From Pseudonocardia sp. SCN 73-27 (GTDB lineage: Bacteria; Actinomycetota; Actinomycetes; Mycobacteriales; Pseudonocardiaceae), in contig MEGH01000030.1 in NCBI GenBank assembly GCA_001725415.1, positions 1 to 62,693 of the forward strand: 62,693 nucleotides of DNA. Direction: 5' to 3'. The position numbers and the translations under genes were made by a program. Positions 50,513 to 58,431 of this stretch are shown one piece after another. The notes below the pieces were generated by a model. That model worked only from the letters and a program-made list of their open reading frames with translations, did no database searches and was not told the origin of the DNA. Positions within the stretch are counted from its first letter, which is position 1. Each line of letters begins with the position of its first letter.

Positions 50513-51331
50513 GTGGGCCCGGAGACGTCGACGACCAGCGAGTACGGCATCGTCGGCGTGCGCGACGTCGACTTCACGCTCGACCGGTTCGCCCCCGCGC
50601 CCGACCTCGCCCATCTCGTCGAACGGCACTGGCTCGTCTCCTGGGAGCTCCCGGAAGGCCGCAGCGCCTCGGTCACGCTGCTCGGGCACCCCTGCATCAA
50701 CCTGGTGCTCGACCGGGGTGTGCTCAGCGTCGCCGGGATCGGGACGGGCCGCTTCACCTACGTCTACGACGGTGTGGGCCGGGTGTTCGGCACCAAGTTC
50801 CGGCCCGGCGCGTTCCTGCCGTTCCTCGGCTCCCCGGTCTCGGGGCTCACCGGCTCCGGGATGCTCGCCGAACAGCTCTGGGGCCCGCCCGCCGCGGCGC
50901 TCGCCGCATCGATGACCGGGCCGGTGTCCGAGCTGATCGCGCAGGTCGAGGGCTTCCTGCGGGCCCGGCTGCCCGAACCCGACCCGCAGGTCGAGCTCGT
51001 CGGCCGCATCGTCGCCGACCTCCTGCACGACCGCACCATCACCCGCGTCGACGACGTCGTCGCCCGCTTCGACATCCCGCCGCGCCGGCTGCAACGGCTG
51101 TTCTCCCGCTACGTCGGAGTCAGCCCCAAGTGGGTGTTGCGCCGCTACCGGCTCCACGAGGCCGCCGCCCGGCTCGCCGAGGAGCGCGACCGTCCGTGGG
51201 CAGAGGTCGCGGCCGAGCTCGGCTACTTCGACCAGTCGCACTTCATCCGCGACTTCACCGCGACCATCGGGATGACACCGGTGGCGTACGCGCGGGCGTG
51301 CCGCCGCAGAGAAGCAGCACTCTCCACTTAG
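50513..51331 (+). CDS. AraC family transcriptional regulator
   Basis: 272 residues. The C-terminal ~100 form the double HTH of AraC/XylS proteins: VDDVVARFDIPPRRLQRLFSRYVGVSPKWVLRRYRLHEAA for the first, and VAAELGYFDQSHFIRDFTATIGMTPVAY for the second. The N-terminal domain is of the DUF6597 type (HLVERHWLVSWELPEG, GHPCINLVLD, GTKFRPGAFLPFL). The GTG at 50513 starts four bases after the stop of the frameshifted regulator, so it may be co-transcribed with it. Confidence 0.88.
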   Translation: MGPETSTTSEYGIVGVRDVDFTLDRFAPAPDLAHLVERHWLVSWELPEGRSASVTLLGHPCINLVLDRGVLSVAGIGTGRFTYVYDGVGRVFGTKFRPGAFLPFLGSPVSGLTGSGMLAEQLWGPPAAALAASMTGPVSELIAQVEGFLRARLPEPDPQVELVGRIVADLLHDRTITRVDDVVARFDIPPRRLQRLFSRYVGVSPKWVLRRYRLHEAAARLAEERDRPWAEVAAELGYFDQSHFIRDFTATIGMTPVAYARACRRREAALST

Positions 51332-51441
51332 ACGGCGTTTCAGCTGGTGAGGCCGCTCGGGGCAGTCGCTACGGCCGGACGGCCCATGACTTCGGCTTGG
51401 ATTTGACGCCGCGCCGCCACCCCCTCGACGCTGACCGGCAT

Positions 51442-51705
51442 GTGCCGTCCGCTCCCACGGTCAAGGCGCCGCCACCCCCTGTGGGTGGCGGCGCGCGGCC
51501 GGGACGCCTGGTGACCCTCACCGTCTGGCTCGTCATCGCCGTCGTCTGTGTCGTCGCCGGTATCGTGCTGCTGGTGCTCGACCGCAGACGGCGCCGAGCC
51601 GAACCCTCGGAGTCGTCGCCCCCCGAGGTGGGCGAGGACGGCGGGAAGCCCGACGAGCCGGCGCCCGAGCCCGGCTCGCTCTTCCGGCCCAACACCCCGC
51701 CCTGA
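51442..51705 (+). CDS. Small single-helix membrane protein, unknown
   Basis: 87 residues if the GTG at 51442 is used, 64 if the GTG at 51511 is used. One membrane helix (LVTLTVWLVIAVVCVVAGIVLLVL) followed by RRRRR and an acidic Pro-rich tail. No domain recognised; the coding call rests on composition and the helix. Confidence 0.45.
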   Translation: MPSAPTVKAPPPPVGGGARPGRLVTLTVWLVIAVVCVVAGIVLLVLDRRRRRAEPSESSPPEVGEDGGKPDEPAPEPGSLFRPNTPP

Positions 51706-51707
51706 CG

Positions 51708-52055
51708 TCAGGGCAGCGCGCCCGCCGCCACGACCGGCGTGTGCCTGCCGGCGTCGACGGGCCGCCGGGTCGTGCACGAGTCGTCGGAACCCGGGTGCCG
51801 GACGTCGCCACCGGTGCGCAGCGTCCCCAGCGACGCCGGGCAGTCCTTGCCGTCGGGCCGCGCCACCGCCACCTGCGTCGACGGCTGGTGCCCCCGACCC
51901 GGGGCGTGCTGCGCCGAGTGGGAGTGCGGGTGGCGGATGTGGGTGACCATGTGCCCGAATGCCATCGCCTCGTTCGCGACGTACATGGTGATGCACGTCG
52001 CGACCACCAGGAACGCCGCGCGAGCTGCGATCCAGCGGGTCGTCGTGCGGGTCAT
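51708..52055 (-). CDS. Small secreted or membrane-anchored protein, unknown
   Basis: 115 residues. MTRTTTRW, then a hydrophobic helix (AAFLVVATCITMYVANEAMAFG) and a His-rich stretch (HMVTHIRHPHSHSAQH) that could bind metal; the rest is unstructured-looking and contains two cysteines. GAGGAGGA lies four bases before the ATG at 52055, which supports translation. Function unknown. Confidence 0.6.
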   Translation of the reverse strand: MTRTTTRWIAARAAFLVVATCITMYVANEAMAFGHMVTHIRHPHSHSAQHAPGRGHQPSTQVAVARPDGKDCPASLGTLRTGGDVRHPGSDDSCTTRRPVDAGRHTPVVAAGALP

Positions 52056-52225
52056 GTCGTCCTCCTCGTGCCGTGCTCCGTACGGCAACAAGGTTCGCGC
52101 TCACGACCGCCGAAATCGCTGGTGAAGCCCCCCGAACGGGCCGGGCGGGGAGCCCGACTCCCGGGGTGGTGCCAGCCCCACCCCCAGGGTTTCCCCGGGA
52201 CTCGCGCAGCCGCGGCCGACAGGGC

Positions 52226-52231
52226 CAGACT
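52226..52231 (+). promoter_or_regulatory. -10-like box before the ester cyclase-like gene
   Basis: CAGACT ends 6 bases before the ATG at 52238; no ribosome binding site, probable leaderless start. Confidence 0.3.
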
Positions 52232-52237
52232 CGACCC

Positions 52238-52759
52238 ATGAGCGCACCCGACGCCGTCGACGACCTCGCCCGTCGCTGGCTCACCGCCTGGAACGTCCAC
52301 GACGCCGGCGGGGTCGCGGCGCTGTGCACCGAGGACGTCGTCCTCACCGACCCGACGCCCGGTACCGTCCACGGGCGCCCGGGCGTCGCCGGCTGGGTGC
52401 ACGCCTGCACCCGCGCCTTTCCCGACATGCGGTTCGAGCAGCTGGAACCGCCCTTCACCGGACCCGACGGCACCCGCCTCGCGCTGCGCTGGCGCATGTC
52501 GGGCACCCACACCGGGCTGCTCGACCCGCCCGGCTTCGCCGCGACCGGCAAGGCCTTCGAGATCGACGGCGTCGACTTCTGGACGGTCCGCGACGGCCTG
52601 GTCGCCGACTGCCGCGCCGAGTACGACTCGATGGGCCTGGCCACCCAGCTCGGGCTGATGCCCGCCCGGGGCTCGCGCGTCGAGAAGGCCATGACCGGCC
52701 TGCAGCGGGCCGGGATGCGGGTGCGCAGCGAGGTCGAGCGGCGTCGCAAGCCCGGCTGA
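52238..52759 (+). CDS. SnoaL-like ester cyclase family protein
   Basis: 173 residues with an NTF2-like fold: ARRWLTAWNVHDAGGVAALCTEDVVLTDPTPG, FPDMRFEQLEPPFTGPDGTRLALRWRMSGTH and FEIDGVDFWTVRDGLVADCRAEYDS. This is the pattern of SnoaL/ester-cyclase proteins; the substrate is unknown. The long tail after residue 140 is basic. Converges with the gene at 52763, three bases away. Confidence 0.82.
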   Translation: MSAPDAVDDLARRWLTAWNVHDAGGVAALCTEDVVLTDPTPGTVHGRPGVAGWVHACTRAFPDMRFEQLEPPFTGPDGTRLALRWRMSGTHTGLLDPPGFAATGKAFEIDGVDFWTVRDGLVADCRAEYDSMGLATQLGLMPARGSRVEKAMTGLQRAGMRVRSEVERRRKPG

Positions 52760-52762
52760 CGG

Positions 52763-53311
52763 TCAGCCCGCGGCGAGAACCGTCGCGGCCAGGGCGATCC
52801 GGTGGTCCTTCGTCCACGGCGGTCCGAGCCTCGCGCGTGGGCCGTGCAGGACCTCACGCGCCCGGTCGCCGAGCAGTCCGGACGCCCGGGCCTCGACGTC
52901 CTTCGCGTCGAACAGGTGGACCGCCCAGCTGCGGGCGCGTGCGACGTCGTCGAGGACCCGCAGGTACATGACGGAGTCGGCCCGCCCCTCGTACGGCGCG
53001 CGGCGGACGACCGCGAGGTCGGTGGGGAAGCCGGACGGCCACGCCCGCAGCGACAACGACACCACCGGCCCCGGCAGATCGGCGGCGAGCGCGTCCAGTT
53101 CGGCCGCCGTGGCCCGGGCCGCCGACGCCCCGACCGTCACCAGCATGTCGGCGAGCGCGGTGTCGTCGAGGTCCGCGCCGTCGTGGTGCACGGGCGCCAC
53201 CGGGATCCCGGGCTCTACCAGCTCGATCCGCCGCCGGTCGACGACCTCGTGCGCCGCCGACGCCGTGACCGCGACGGCCCAGCCGAAGTGGTGCGCGATG
53301 CCGATGTGCAC
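52763..53311 (-). CDS. Conserved actinobacterial protein of unknown function
   Basis: 182 residues, GTG start six bases after the beta-lactamase stop, so it is translated from the same transcript. It opens with VHIGIAHHFGWAVAVTASA and later has LRAWPSGFPTDLAVVRRAPYEGRADSVMYLRVL. I do not recognise a named domain. A longer in-frame start upstream would overlap the beta-lactamase gene and is rejected. Confidence 0.7.
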   Translation of the reverse strand: MHIGIAHHFGWAVAVTASAAHEVVDRRRIELVEPGIPVAPVHHDGADLDDTALADMLVTVGASAARATAAELDALAADLPGPVVSLSLRAWPSGFPTDLAVVRRAPYEGRADSVMYLRVLDDVARARSWAVHLFDAKDVEARASGLLGDRAREVLHGPRARLGPPWTKDHRIALAATVLAAG

Positions 53312-53316
53312 GTCGC

Positions 53317-54207
53317 TCAGCCCGGTCCGGTGAACGCCGTCGCGACCCGGCCCGCGGCCTCCGCGAGCAGCGCCTCGTCGACGTCGGCGTAGCGCTGCGC
53401 CTTCGTCGACATCAGGGCGACGACGATCGGCGCCCGCCCCGGCGGCCACACCACCGCGACGTCGTTGGCCGTGCCGTAGCCGCCGGTGCCCGTCTTGTCG
53501 GCGACCCGCCAGCCCTCGGGCACCCCGGCCCGGACCCGGGCGTCGCCGGTCGTGTTGCGCACCAACAGGTCCTGCAGGAGCTCGCGGCGGTCCGGAGCGA
53601 GCGCGTCACCCAGCACGACGCGCTGCATGTCCTGCCCCGATGCGCGCGGCGACGACGTGTCGCGCTCGTCACCGGGAGCGCCCTGCGCCAGATCGGGCTC
53701 ACTGCGGTCGACGCGGGTCACGTCGTCGCCGATGCCGCGGGCGAACGCCGTCAGCCCCGCCGGGCCGCCCACCTCCCGCATCAGCAGGTTCCCCGCCGTC
53801 CCGTCGCTGAACCGGACCGCGGCGTCGCACAGCTCCCGCAGCGTCATCCCCGTCGTGACGCGGGCGCGGGTGATGCGCGCACTCGCCATCAGATCGGCGG
53901 GGGACCAGTGGACGACGGCGTCCAGCCGGTCCGGCGCCACGTCCCGCAACACCGCCGCGGCCGCCAGCATCGTGAACGTCGAGCAGAACGCGAACCGCTC
54001 GTCCGCCCGGTGCGCGACCTCCGCGCCGCTGCCCGTGTCCCGCGCCCAGAGCCCCAACCGGGCCCCGAACCGGGCCTCGAGGTCGTCGAACATGACGCCC
54101 GGCGCAGGCTCGGGTGTGGTCGGGACCGGGGCGGGTGGCGTCGCCGGCGCGGCGCAGGCGCTCAGCGCCGGCAACGGCACCGTCGTGAGCAGGGTTCGAC
54201 GTCTCAT
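53317..54207 (-). CDS. Class A beta-lactamase homologue with Lys-to-Thr change in the SxxK motif
   Basis: 296 residues. Arg-rich N-terminus and lipobox LSAC (Cys18) suggest an exported lipoprotein. Class A landmarks: Ser76 in CSTFTM where the family has STFK, Ser134-Asp135-Gly136 (SDG, as in mycobacterial BlaC), Glu170 in SEPDLAQ with Ala174 at the usual Asn, and Lys238-Thr-Gly (KTGTGG). The codon at 53971-53973 is ACG (Thr); the expected Lys would be AAG, one base away. Without this lysine class A enzymes lose most acylation activity, so it may be impaired, altered, or a penicillin-binding sensor. Co-transcribed with the gene at 52763. Confidence 0.9.
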   Translation of the reverse strand: MRRRTLLTTVPLPALSACAAPATPPAPVPTTPEPAPGVMFDDLEARFGARLGLWARDTGSGAEVAHRADERFAFCSTFTMLAAAAVLRDVAPDRLDAVVHWSPADLMASARITRARVTTGMTLRELCDAAVRFSDGTAGNLLMREVGGPAGLTAFARGIGDDVTRVDRSEPDLAQGAPGDERDTSSPRASGQDMQRVVLGDALAPDRRELLQDLLVRNTTGDARVRAGVPEGWRVADKTGTGGYGTANDVAVVWPPGRAPIVVALMSTKAQRYADVDEALLAEAAGRVATAFTGPG

Positions 54208-54268
54208 CCGGATCCGGGATCGGGGAGGGCTCCCGGGATCGTGTCACACGGCGGGGCCCTCTCCCGAT

Positions 54269-54316
54269 CGCAACCTCACGGTCGTCCCGAGCCTCCACGA
54301 CGACCGTGAGGTTGCG
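54269..54316. repeat. Dispersed palindromic repeat, family 1 (copy 6, best arms)
   Basis: CGCAACCTCACGGTCGTC (54269-54286) and GACGACCGTGAGGTTGCG (54299-54316): perfect 18-base arms, 12-base loop. Lies between the yajQ 3' end and the beta-lactamase start. Confidence 0.88.
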
Positions 54317-54381
54317 CGCCACAGACCTCCCGACGAGCGCGCGGGGCCGGCCGCCGCAGCGGCCGGCCCCGCGCCGCCGGA

Positions 54382-54873
54382 TCAGCGGTAGTTCGTGAAC
54401 TGCAGCGCGATACCGAAGTCCTTGCCCTTCAGTAGCGCGATGACGGCCTGCAGGTCGTCCTTCTTCTTGCCCGAGACGCGCAGCTGGTCGCCCTGGATCT
54501 GCGCCTGCACACCCTTGAACTTCTCGTCGCGGATGGCCTTGCTGATCTCCTTGGCCTTGTCCGACTCGATCCCCTGCAGGATCTTGCCGCTCACCTTGTA
54601 GACCTTCCCCGATACCGCCGGCTCCCCGACCTCGAAGGCCTTCAGCGAGATGTTCCGTTTGATCAACTTCTCCTTGAAGACCTCGACCGCCGCCTTCGCC
54701 CGCTCCTCGGTCTCCGACTCGATCGTGATCGCCTCCTCACCGGACCAGGAGATCCCGGTGCCGGTGCCGCGGAAGTCGAACCGCTGCGACAGCTCCTTGG
54801 CGGCCTGGTTGAGGGCGTTGTCGACCTCCTGCCGGTCGACCTTGCTCACCACGTCGAACGACGGGTCGGCCAT
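54382..54873 (-). CDS. yajQ: YajQ family nucleotide/cyclic-di-GMP-binding protein
   Basis: 163 residues, full family length: [23 protein letters not shown]-type start, [81 protein letters not shown] and the end IALQFTNYR. In other bacteria YajQ proteins bind RNA or cyclic di-GMP; role here unknown. The ATG at 54873 follows GAGGAGG. The frame continues across the tRNA, which is not coding. Confidence 0.95.
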   Translation of the reverse strand: MADPSFDVVSKVDRQEVDNALNQAAKELSQRFDFRGTGTGISWSGEEAITIESETEERAKAAVEVFKEKLIKRNISLKAFEVGEPAVSGKVYKVSGKILQGIESDKAKEISKAIRDEKFKGVQAQIQGDQLRVSGKKKDDLQAVIALLKGKDFGIALQFTNYR

Positions 54874-54924
54874 GGGCACCTCCTCGTGACGGGCCCCCTG
54901 TGCGGACCCGATCTCGTGCTGTCG

Positions 54925-54930
54925 TATTCT
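54925..54930 (+). promoter_or_regulatory. -10-like box of the tRNA-Tyr promoter
   Basis: TATTCT, 23 bases before the mature tRNA 5' end; the -35 is weak (TGCGGA at 54901-54906). Confidence 0.35.
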
Positions 54931-54953
54931 TCTGCCCGCGCCCAGCGCACCCC

Positions 54954-55035
54954 GGCAGGTTGCCCGAGTGGCCAAAGGGAGCGGACTGTAAATCCGTCGG
55001 CTTAGCCTACGAAGGTTCGAATCCTTCACCTGCCA
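54954..55035 (+). tRNA. tRNA-Tyr (GTA)
   Basis: 82 bases. The acceptor stem GGCAGGT (54954-54960) pairs with ACCTGCC (55028-55034), discriminator A. Anticodon loop CTGTAAA with GTA at 54988-54990, a long variable arm (class II, as expected for bacterial Tyr), and T arm GGTTCGAATCC. CCA is not encoded. It is the integration site of the adjacent element. Confidence 0.96.
54990..55035. other. Probable att site (tRNA-Tyr 3' half)
   Basis: pSAM2-type elements integrate by recombination in the 3' part of a tRNA gene and rebuild it. The integrase gene lies directly beside this tRNA end. The matching second att copy would be to the right of the window, so the core limits cannot be fixed here. Confidence 0.45.
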
Positions 55036-55049
55036 CACCCTGTGAGAAT

Positions 55050-55083
55050 GGCCCCTGAACTGCGGAAACGCGGTTCAGGGGCC
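55050..55083 (+). terminator. Intrinsic terminator after tRNA-Tyr
   Basis: 15-base stem 55050-55064 / 55069-55083 with a GAAA loop and one G-T pair, followed by GTTTT. Confidence 0.85.
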
Positions 55084-55157
55084 GTTTTGCTGTTGTCCGG
55101 GTGTGTCCGGCTCCGGACCCCTGTTCACGGGTGTTCGTGGTCGCTACGCGGTCGCGA

Positions 55158-56540
55158 TCATGAACGGCCATCGCCGAGCGCTTCCTCGATCCGACGGCGG
55201 GCGACGTCGTCCTGGCCGGCGATGCACTTGGCGTAGACGCGGAGCAGGACGTCGACCGAATGGCCGGCCCAGGCCGCGACCTGAGGCGCGGGGACACCGC
55301 CGTTGAGCCACGTGGACACGGCAGCGTGCCGGAGGTCGTAGGGCCGGCGCGCGAGCGGCGAAGCGGTCTCTTCGTCGGTCAGCGCCTCCACGCGGGCCTT
55401 GGCCCAGAGACGCCCGTACAGGCTCTCCGAGAGCGGGCCGCCACGAACTCCACGGAACAGCCGGCCGTCGGGCGTGGTGCCGTGCTCGTCGAGGTGCTCG
55501 CGCAGGATCGTCGTCAGCGCCGGCGGGCACGGCACGATCCGGACCTCTTCTGCGCCACGGTGCTTGAGCTGTCGGGGCTCGCGACGCGTCCCGGTCTCGC
55601 TCCACGATCGGCCGGCCGAGGGCGCCGAGGTGCTCAGGTACAGCTCGCCCCATCCCGACTTTGGCAGGGACAGCGCGTCCTTGCGCAGGTCCACGGCCTC
55701 ACCGGGGCGCAGGGCCGCGTAGTACATGACCGCGAAGAACGCGACGAGCGGCGGGCCCGAGTGCAGTTGCCGAACAGCGGCGAGCAGCGCCTGGGCCTGG
55801 CCGTGATTGATGACGACGCGCGGGTTCACCGCCTCGGTGATCTTGGGAGCGCGCCACTTGATCGAGGCGATGGGGTTGCCGGTCAGGTGGCCCAGCTCGA
55901 CGGCGTACTCGACGCAGTTGTAGAAGATCGCGCGCTTGCGACTGACGGTCGAGGCAGAGGCCGGCTTCCCGTCCATACGCAGGGCGAGAGCGTCGAGGGC
56001 CGGCCGCAGAACGGCGGGGTCGGCGAGATCGGAGACCGGTCGGGTGTTGGCCGCGACCCAGCGCTCAGCTCGCCGCAGGTGCTCATCCGGTGGCCCGGCC
56101 GCACGGCGTCGAGCGTTGAACGACCACCCGTAGAGCGCCGCTCGCAGTGAGGTGGCCGAGGGCCGGCTCTTCGTGGAGGTCAGGAGTGCCGGCGTGATGG
56201 TCGCGAGGGAGTCGGCGATCCCTTGCCGGCTCTTGCCCGCGGCGTGCGGCCACTTCATGTCGACGTAGGCGCAGGCATGGTCGTACCAGCTCTGCGAGGG
56301 CGTCACGACGCGCAGCCGCGAGACCGGCTGTCCGGTGGCGACGTCGAACGGCTCGCCCTGGCGGGACAGGCTCAGCAGCTCCGAGCGGAAGCTGTCGGCG
56401 AGGGCGCGGGTTCGGAAGCTGTCGTGCCAGGTCTGGCCGGCGACCACCCAGCGGACGCGGTAGGTGATCGCGCCGGACGCCCACGGCCGCTTGGAGACTC
56501 CCCAGACGCGGACGTCGTAGCTGATCTCCCGGTCGCTCAT
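55158..56540 (-). CDS. int: Tyrosine recombinase (AICE integrase)
   Basis: 460 residues; an N-terminal DNA-binding arm, a SAM-like core-binding domain (~100-240) and a catalytic domain. The active-site set is visible: Arg278 (AALRPGEAV), Arg404-His405 (YDLRHAAVS), His427 (AGHSVD) and the nucleophile Tyr436 (RVYAKCI). It should integrate the element at tRNA-Tyr and excise it with the Xis encoded just upstream, whose stop overlaps its ATG (ATGA at 56537-56540). Last gene of the minus-strand element operon. Confidence 0.95.
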   Translation of the reverse strand: MSDREISYDVRVWGVSKRPWASGAITYRVRWVVAGQTWHDSFRTRALADSFRSELLSLSRQGEPFDVATGQPVSRLRVVTPSQSWYDHACAYVDMKWPHAAGKSRQGIADSLATITPALLTSTKSRPSATSLRAALYGWSFNARRRAAGPPDEHLRRAERWVAANTRPVSDLADPAVLRPALDALALRMDGKPASASTVSRKRAIFYNCVEYAVELGHLTGNPIASIKWRAPKITEAVNPRVVINHGQAQALLAAVRQLHSGPPLVAFFAVMYYAALRPGEAVDLRKDALSLPKSGWGELYLSTSAPSAGRSWSETGTRREPRQLKHRGAEEVRIVPCPPALTTILREHLDEHGTTPDGRLFRGVRGGPLSESLYGRLWAKARVEALTDEETASPLARRPYDLRHAAVSTWLNGGVPAPQVAAWAGHSVDVLLRVYAKCIAGQDDVARRRIEEALGDGRS

Positions 56541-56746
56541 GCGGCATCAGCGAGCGCGGCGAGCCAGGCGTCGAGGTCGTCGCGGCGAACGCGGATCGCA
56601 CCGTTCGGGAGCCGGACGCAGCGGGGCGCCTTCCCGACCTGCCGCCACTGGTAGAAGGTCGACCGGGCGATCTGCAGCTCGTCGCAGACCTGGTCGACGG
56701 TGAGCTGTTCGACGACCGTCCGGACGATCTTCGCGGCGCGGGTCAT
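56537..56746 (-). CDS. xis: Excisionase-like helix-turn-helix protein
   Basis: 69 residues, AlpA/MerR-like winged HTH: LTVDQVCDELQIARSTFYQWRQVGKAPRCVRLPNGAIRVRRDDLDAWLA. Such small proteins bend att DNA and direct the integrase toward excision. The ATG at 56746 overlaps the rep stop and follows GAGG; the longer frame upstream is a shadow of rep. Confidence 0.9.
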   Translation of the reverse strand: MTRAAKIVRTVVEQLTVDQVCDELQIARSTFYQWRQVGKAPRCVRLPNGAIRVRRDDLDAWLAALADAA

Positions 56747-58431
56747 GCTGCCTCGCTCTCGGTTGCCGAACAGTCGGGGTCGGGTTCGGTCGTGGCCAGG
56801 ACGGCGGCGTCGTAGTCGGCGCGCCAGCGTTGGCGTTGGTGGATCGCGTGCAGCAGGAGGACAGGTCGGGGTGGGACGTCGGGGTCGCCGGCCTTGGTTG
56901 TCTCCCACTCGAACGGCCCGTCATCCACCGCGTAGGCGGGCTGCACACCGGCCTTGGCGAGGAGTTGCCGAACGAACGTCGAGCGCTCGGCGCGGTGGTC
57001 CGCGAGGGACTTGTTGGACCACTTGCGGGAGACGAGGACGCGGCGTCCGGCGATGCCGAGGTGTTCGGGCCGGTGCGCCTTGCCCTTGCACACCCCGGGG
57101 ACCATCGACGAGCGGGCGCCCTTGGGCTGCACTCCGAACAGGAGCCAGATCGGGCACCGGGGCGAGCAGGGGGTGACCGCGAGTTCGGCAGCCAGGCGGC
57201 GGGCGTGCGCGCGCTGCCGAGAGGTGGCGTGCTCGTCGAGGCCGGCGGCCTGCCCGACGGACTTGGTGAGGTACTTCGTCAGGTAGCCGATGTGGCGCCC
57301 GGCCTCTTCGGTCCCGCCGAGGATGCCCTTCACATGCACCTGCTCCCCGAACGTCACCGTGTGCGCCGGAGTGTCGAGGGCGTCGGGGTCGGTGGCCTCG
57401 TCCCAGGTGGGCAGCGGTTCCCGGGTGTCGGGGTCGACCCATGCGGAGGCGATCGCGTCCCAGCGCGGCACCTGGTCGCCGCTGTATGTCTGATGGTCGT
57501 GGCTGGGCCACCAGACCTGGTGATACGTCGCGGCGGCGATCATGCGGAGTTCGGCGCGGGAGATCGTGCCTCGGATCGCGGCGTGGAAGTGCGGGGCGCC
57601 GCGCTTCTGTGGTTCGACGGTGCCGAAGTACTGGACGTCCCATCCGACGCAGCGGCGGGTGTTCTGCCAGAACCGGTCGAGGAGCTTGGGGAAGTGGATC
57701 GCATCGCGGGCGGCGCGGCGGTAGTCGTAGCGGTCCGGGTCGAGGGCGGCACCGTTCTTGTCGACCCGGCCGTAGGAGTCGAGCGTGAGCGTGAGGAACG
57801 TCGAGGGCCGGTAGCGCCCGCCGTAGACGGTGCCCACGGTGCGGTTCTCGACCGGCCGACGAGGCAGGTTCGGCGCGTCCTGACGACGGCGGGTCGAGCG
57901 CTTGACCGGGAGCCGGTCCGGGCCGTCGAGCGGGGCCAGGCGCCCGCGAACCCCGAGGGCGCGCAGTTCGGTGTCGATCTCGGAGACGGCGTCGGCGATG
58001 TTCTCGCACTCGGTGTCGTCGCTGGCCTCGCGGGCGAGGGCGTGGGCGGCGTGCAGGTCGGCGCGGACGGCCATGAGGTCCTTCTGCGCGTCGGTCGGAT
58101 CGGCCGGCTTGACGATCGGTTCGTCCTCGAGGTGCCAGCCTTGGCGGCACTGGACCATCCGCAGCCGTCGGGCCTTCTCCGCGCACGGTCGGCACTTGTC
58201 CTCCCGCGTCGACCCGCACGGCACGGGGACGACGTCGACCCGACCTGTCGAGAGGTCGATGCGGCGCAGGGCGATCGGTCTGACGCAGACGCCGTGGTCC
58301 TCGGCGAGCTGGGCGGCGACGTCGTCGGACAGCGCCAGGAGTGCCTTCTGCGCCCGAGAGAGCGTCGACTGGTCGATCGGCCCATCAGGCAGCGTCACCG
58401 GCGGCGGGGCAGGTGCCTCGATGGTGGTCAC
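56743..58431 (-). CDS. RepSA-like rolling-circle replication initiator
   Basis: 562 residues. A zinc-finger-like set (Cys72, Cys80, Cys83, Cys95), the HUH metal motif His281-Phe-His283 (GAPHFHAAIRG), and the Tyr motif at 383-387 (GYLTKYLTK), as in actinomycete initiators of pSAM2/pIJ101 type. It nicks the element's double-strand origin to start rolling-circle replication after excision. GTG start inside a GTGA overlap with the transfer ATPase gene; the origin itself is not recognised. Confidence 0.88.
   Translation of the reverse strand: MTTIEAPAPPPVTLPDGPIDQSTLSRAQKALLALSDDVAAQLAEDHGVCVRPIALRRIDLSTGRVDVVPVPCGSTREDKCRPCAEKARRLRMVQCRQGWHLEDEPIVKPADPTDAQKDLMAVRADLHAAHALAREASDDTECENIADAVSEIDTELRALGVRGRLAPLDGPDRLPVKRSTRRRQDAPNLPRRPVENRTVGTVYGGRYRPSTFLTLTLDSYGRVDKNGAALDPDRYDYRRAARDAIHFPKLLDRFWQNTRRCVGWDVQYFGTVEPQKRGAPHFHAAIRGTISRAELRMIAAATYHQVWWPSHDHQTYSGDQVPRWDAIASAWVDPDTREPLPTWDEATDPDALDTPAHTVTFGEQVHVKGILGGTEEAGRHIGYLTKYLTKSVGQAAGLDEHATSRQRAHARRLAAELAVTPCSPRCPIWLLFGVQPKGARSSMVPGVCKGKAHRPEHLGIAGRRVLVSRKWSNKSLADHRAERSTFVRQLLAKAGVQPAYAVDDGPFEWETTKAGDPDVPPRPVLLLHAIHQRQRWRADYDAAVLATTEPDPDCSATESEAA

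Noticed and set aside
51130-51441. Upstream part of the frame leading into the small membrane protein
   Set aside because: It overlaps the AraC HTH coding sequence in another frame and has no coding character before ~51440.
54874-55038. Upstream extension of the yajQ frame to 55038
   Set aside because: It would translate the antisense of tRNA-Tyr; the ATG at 54873 has GAGGAGG in front and gives the family's normal N-terminus.
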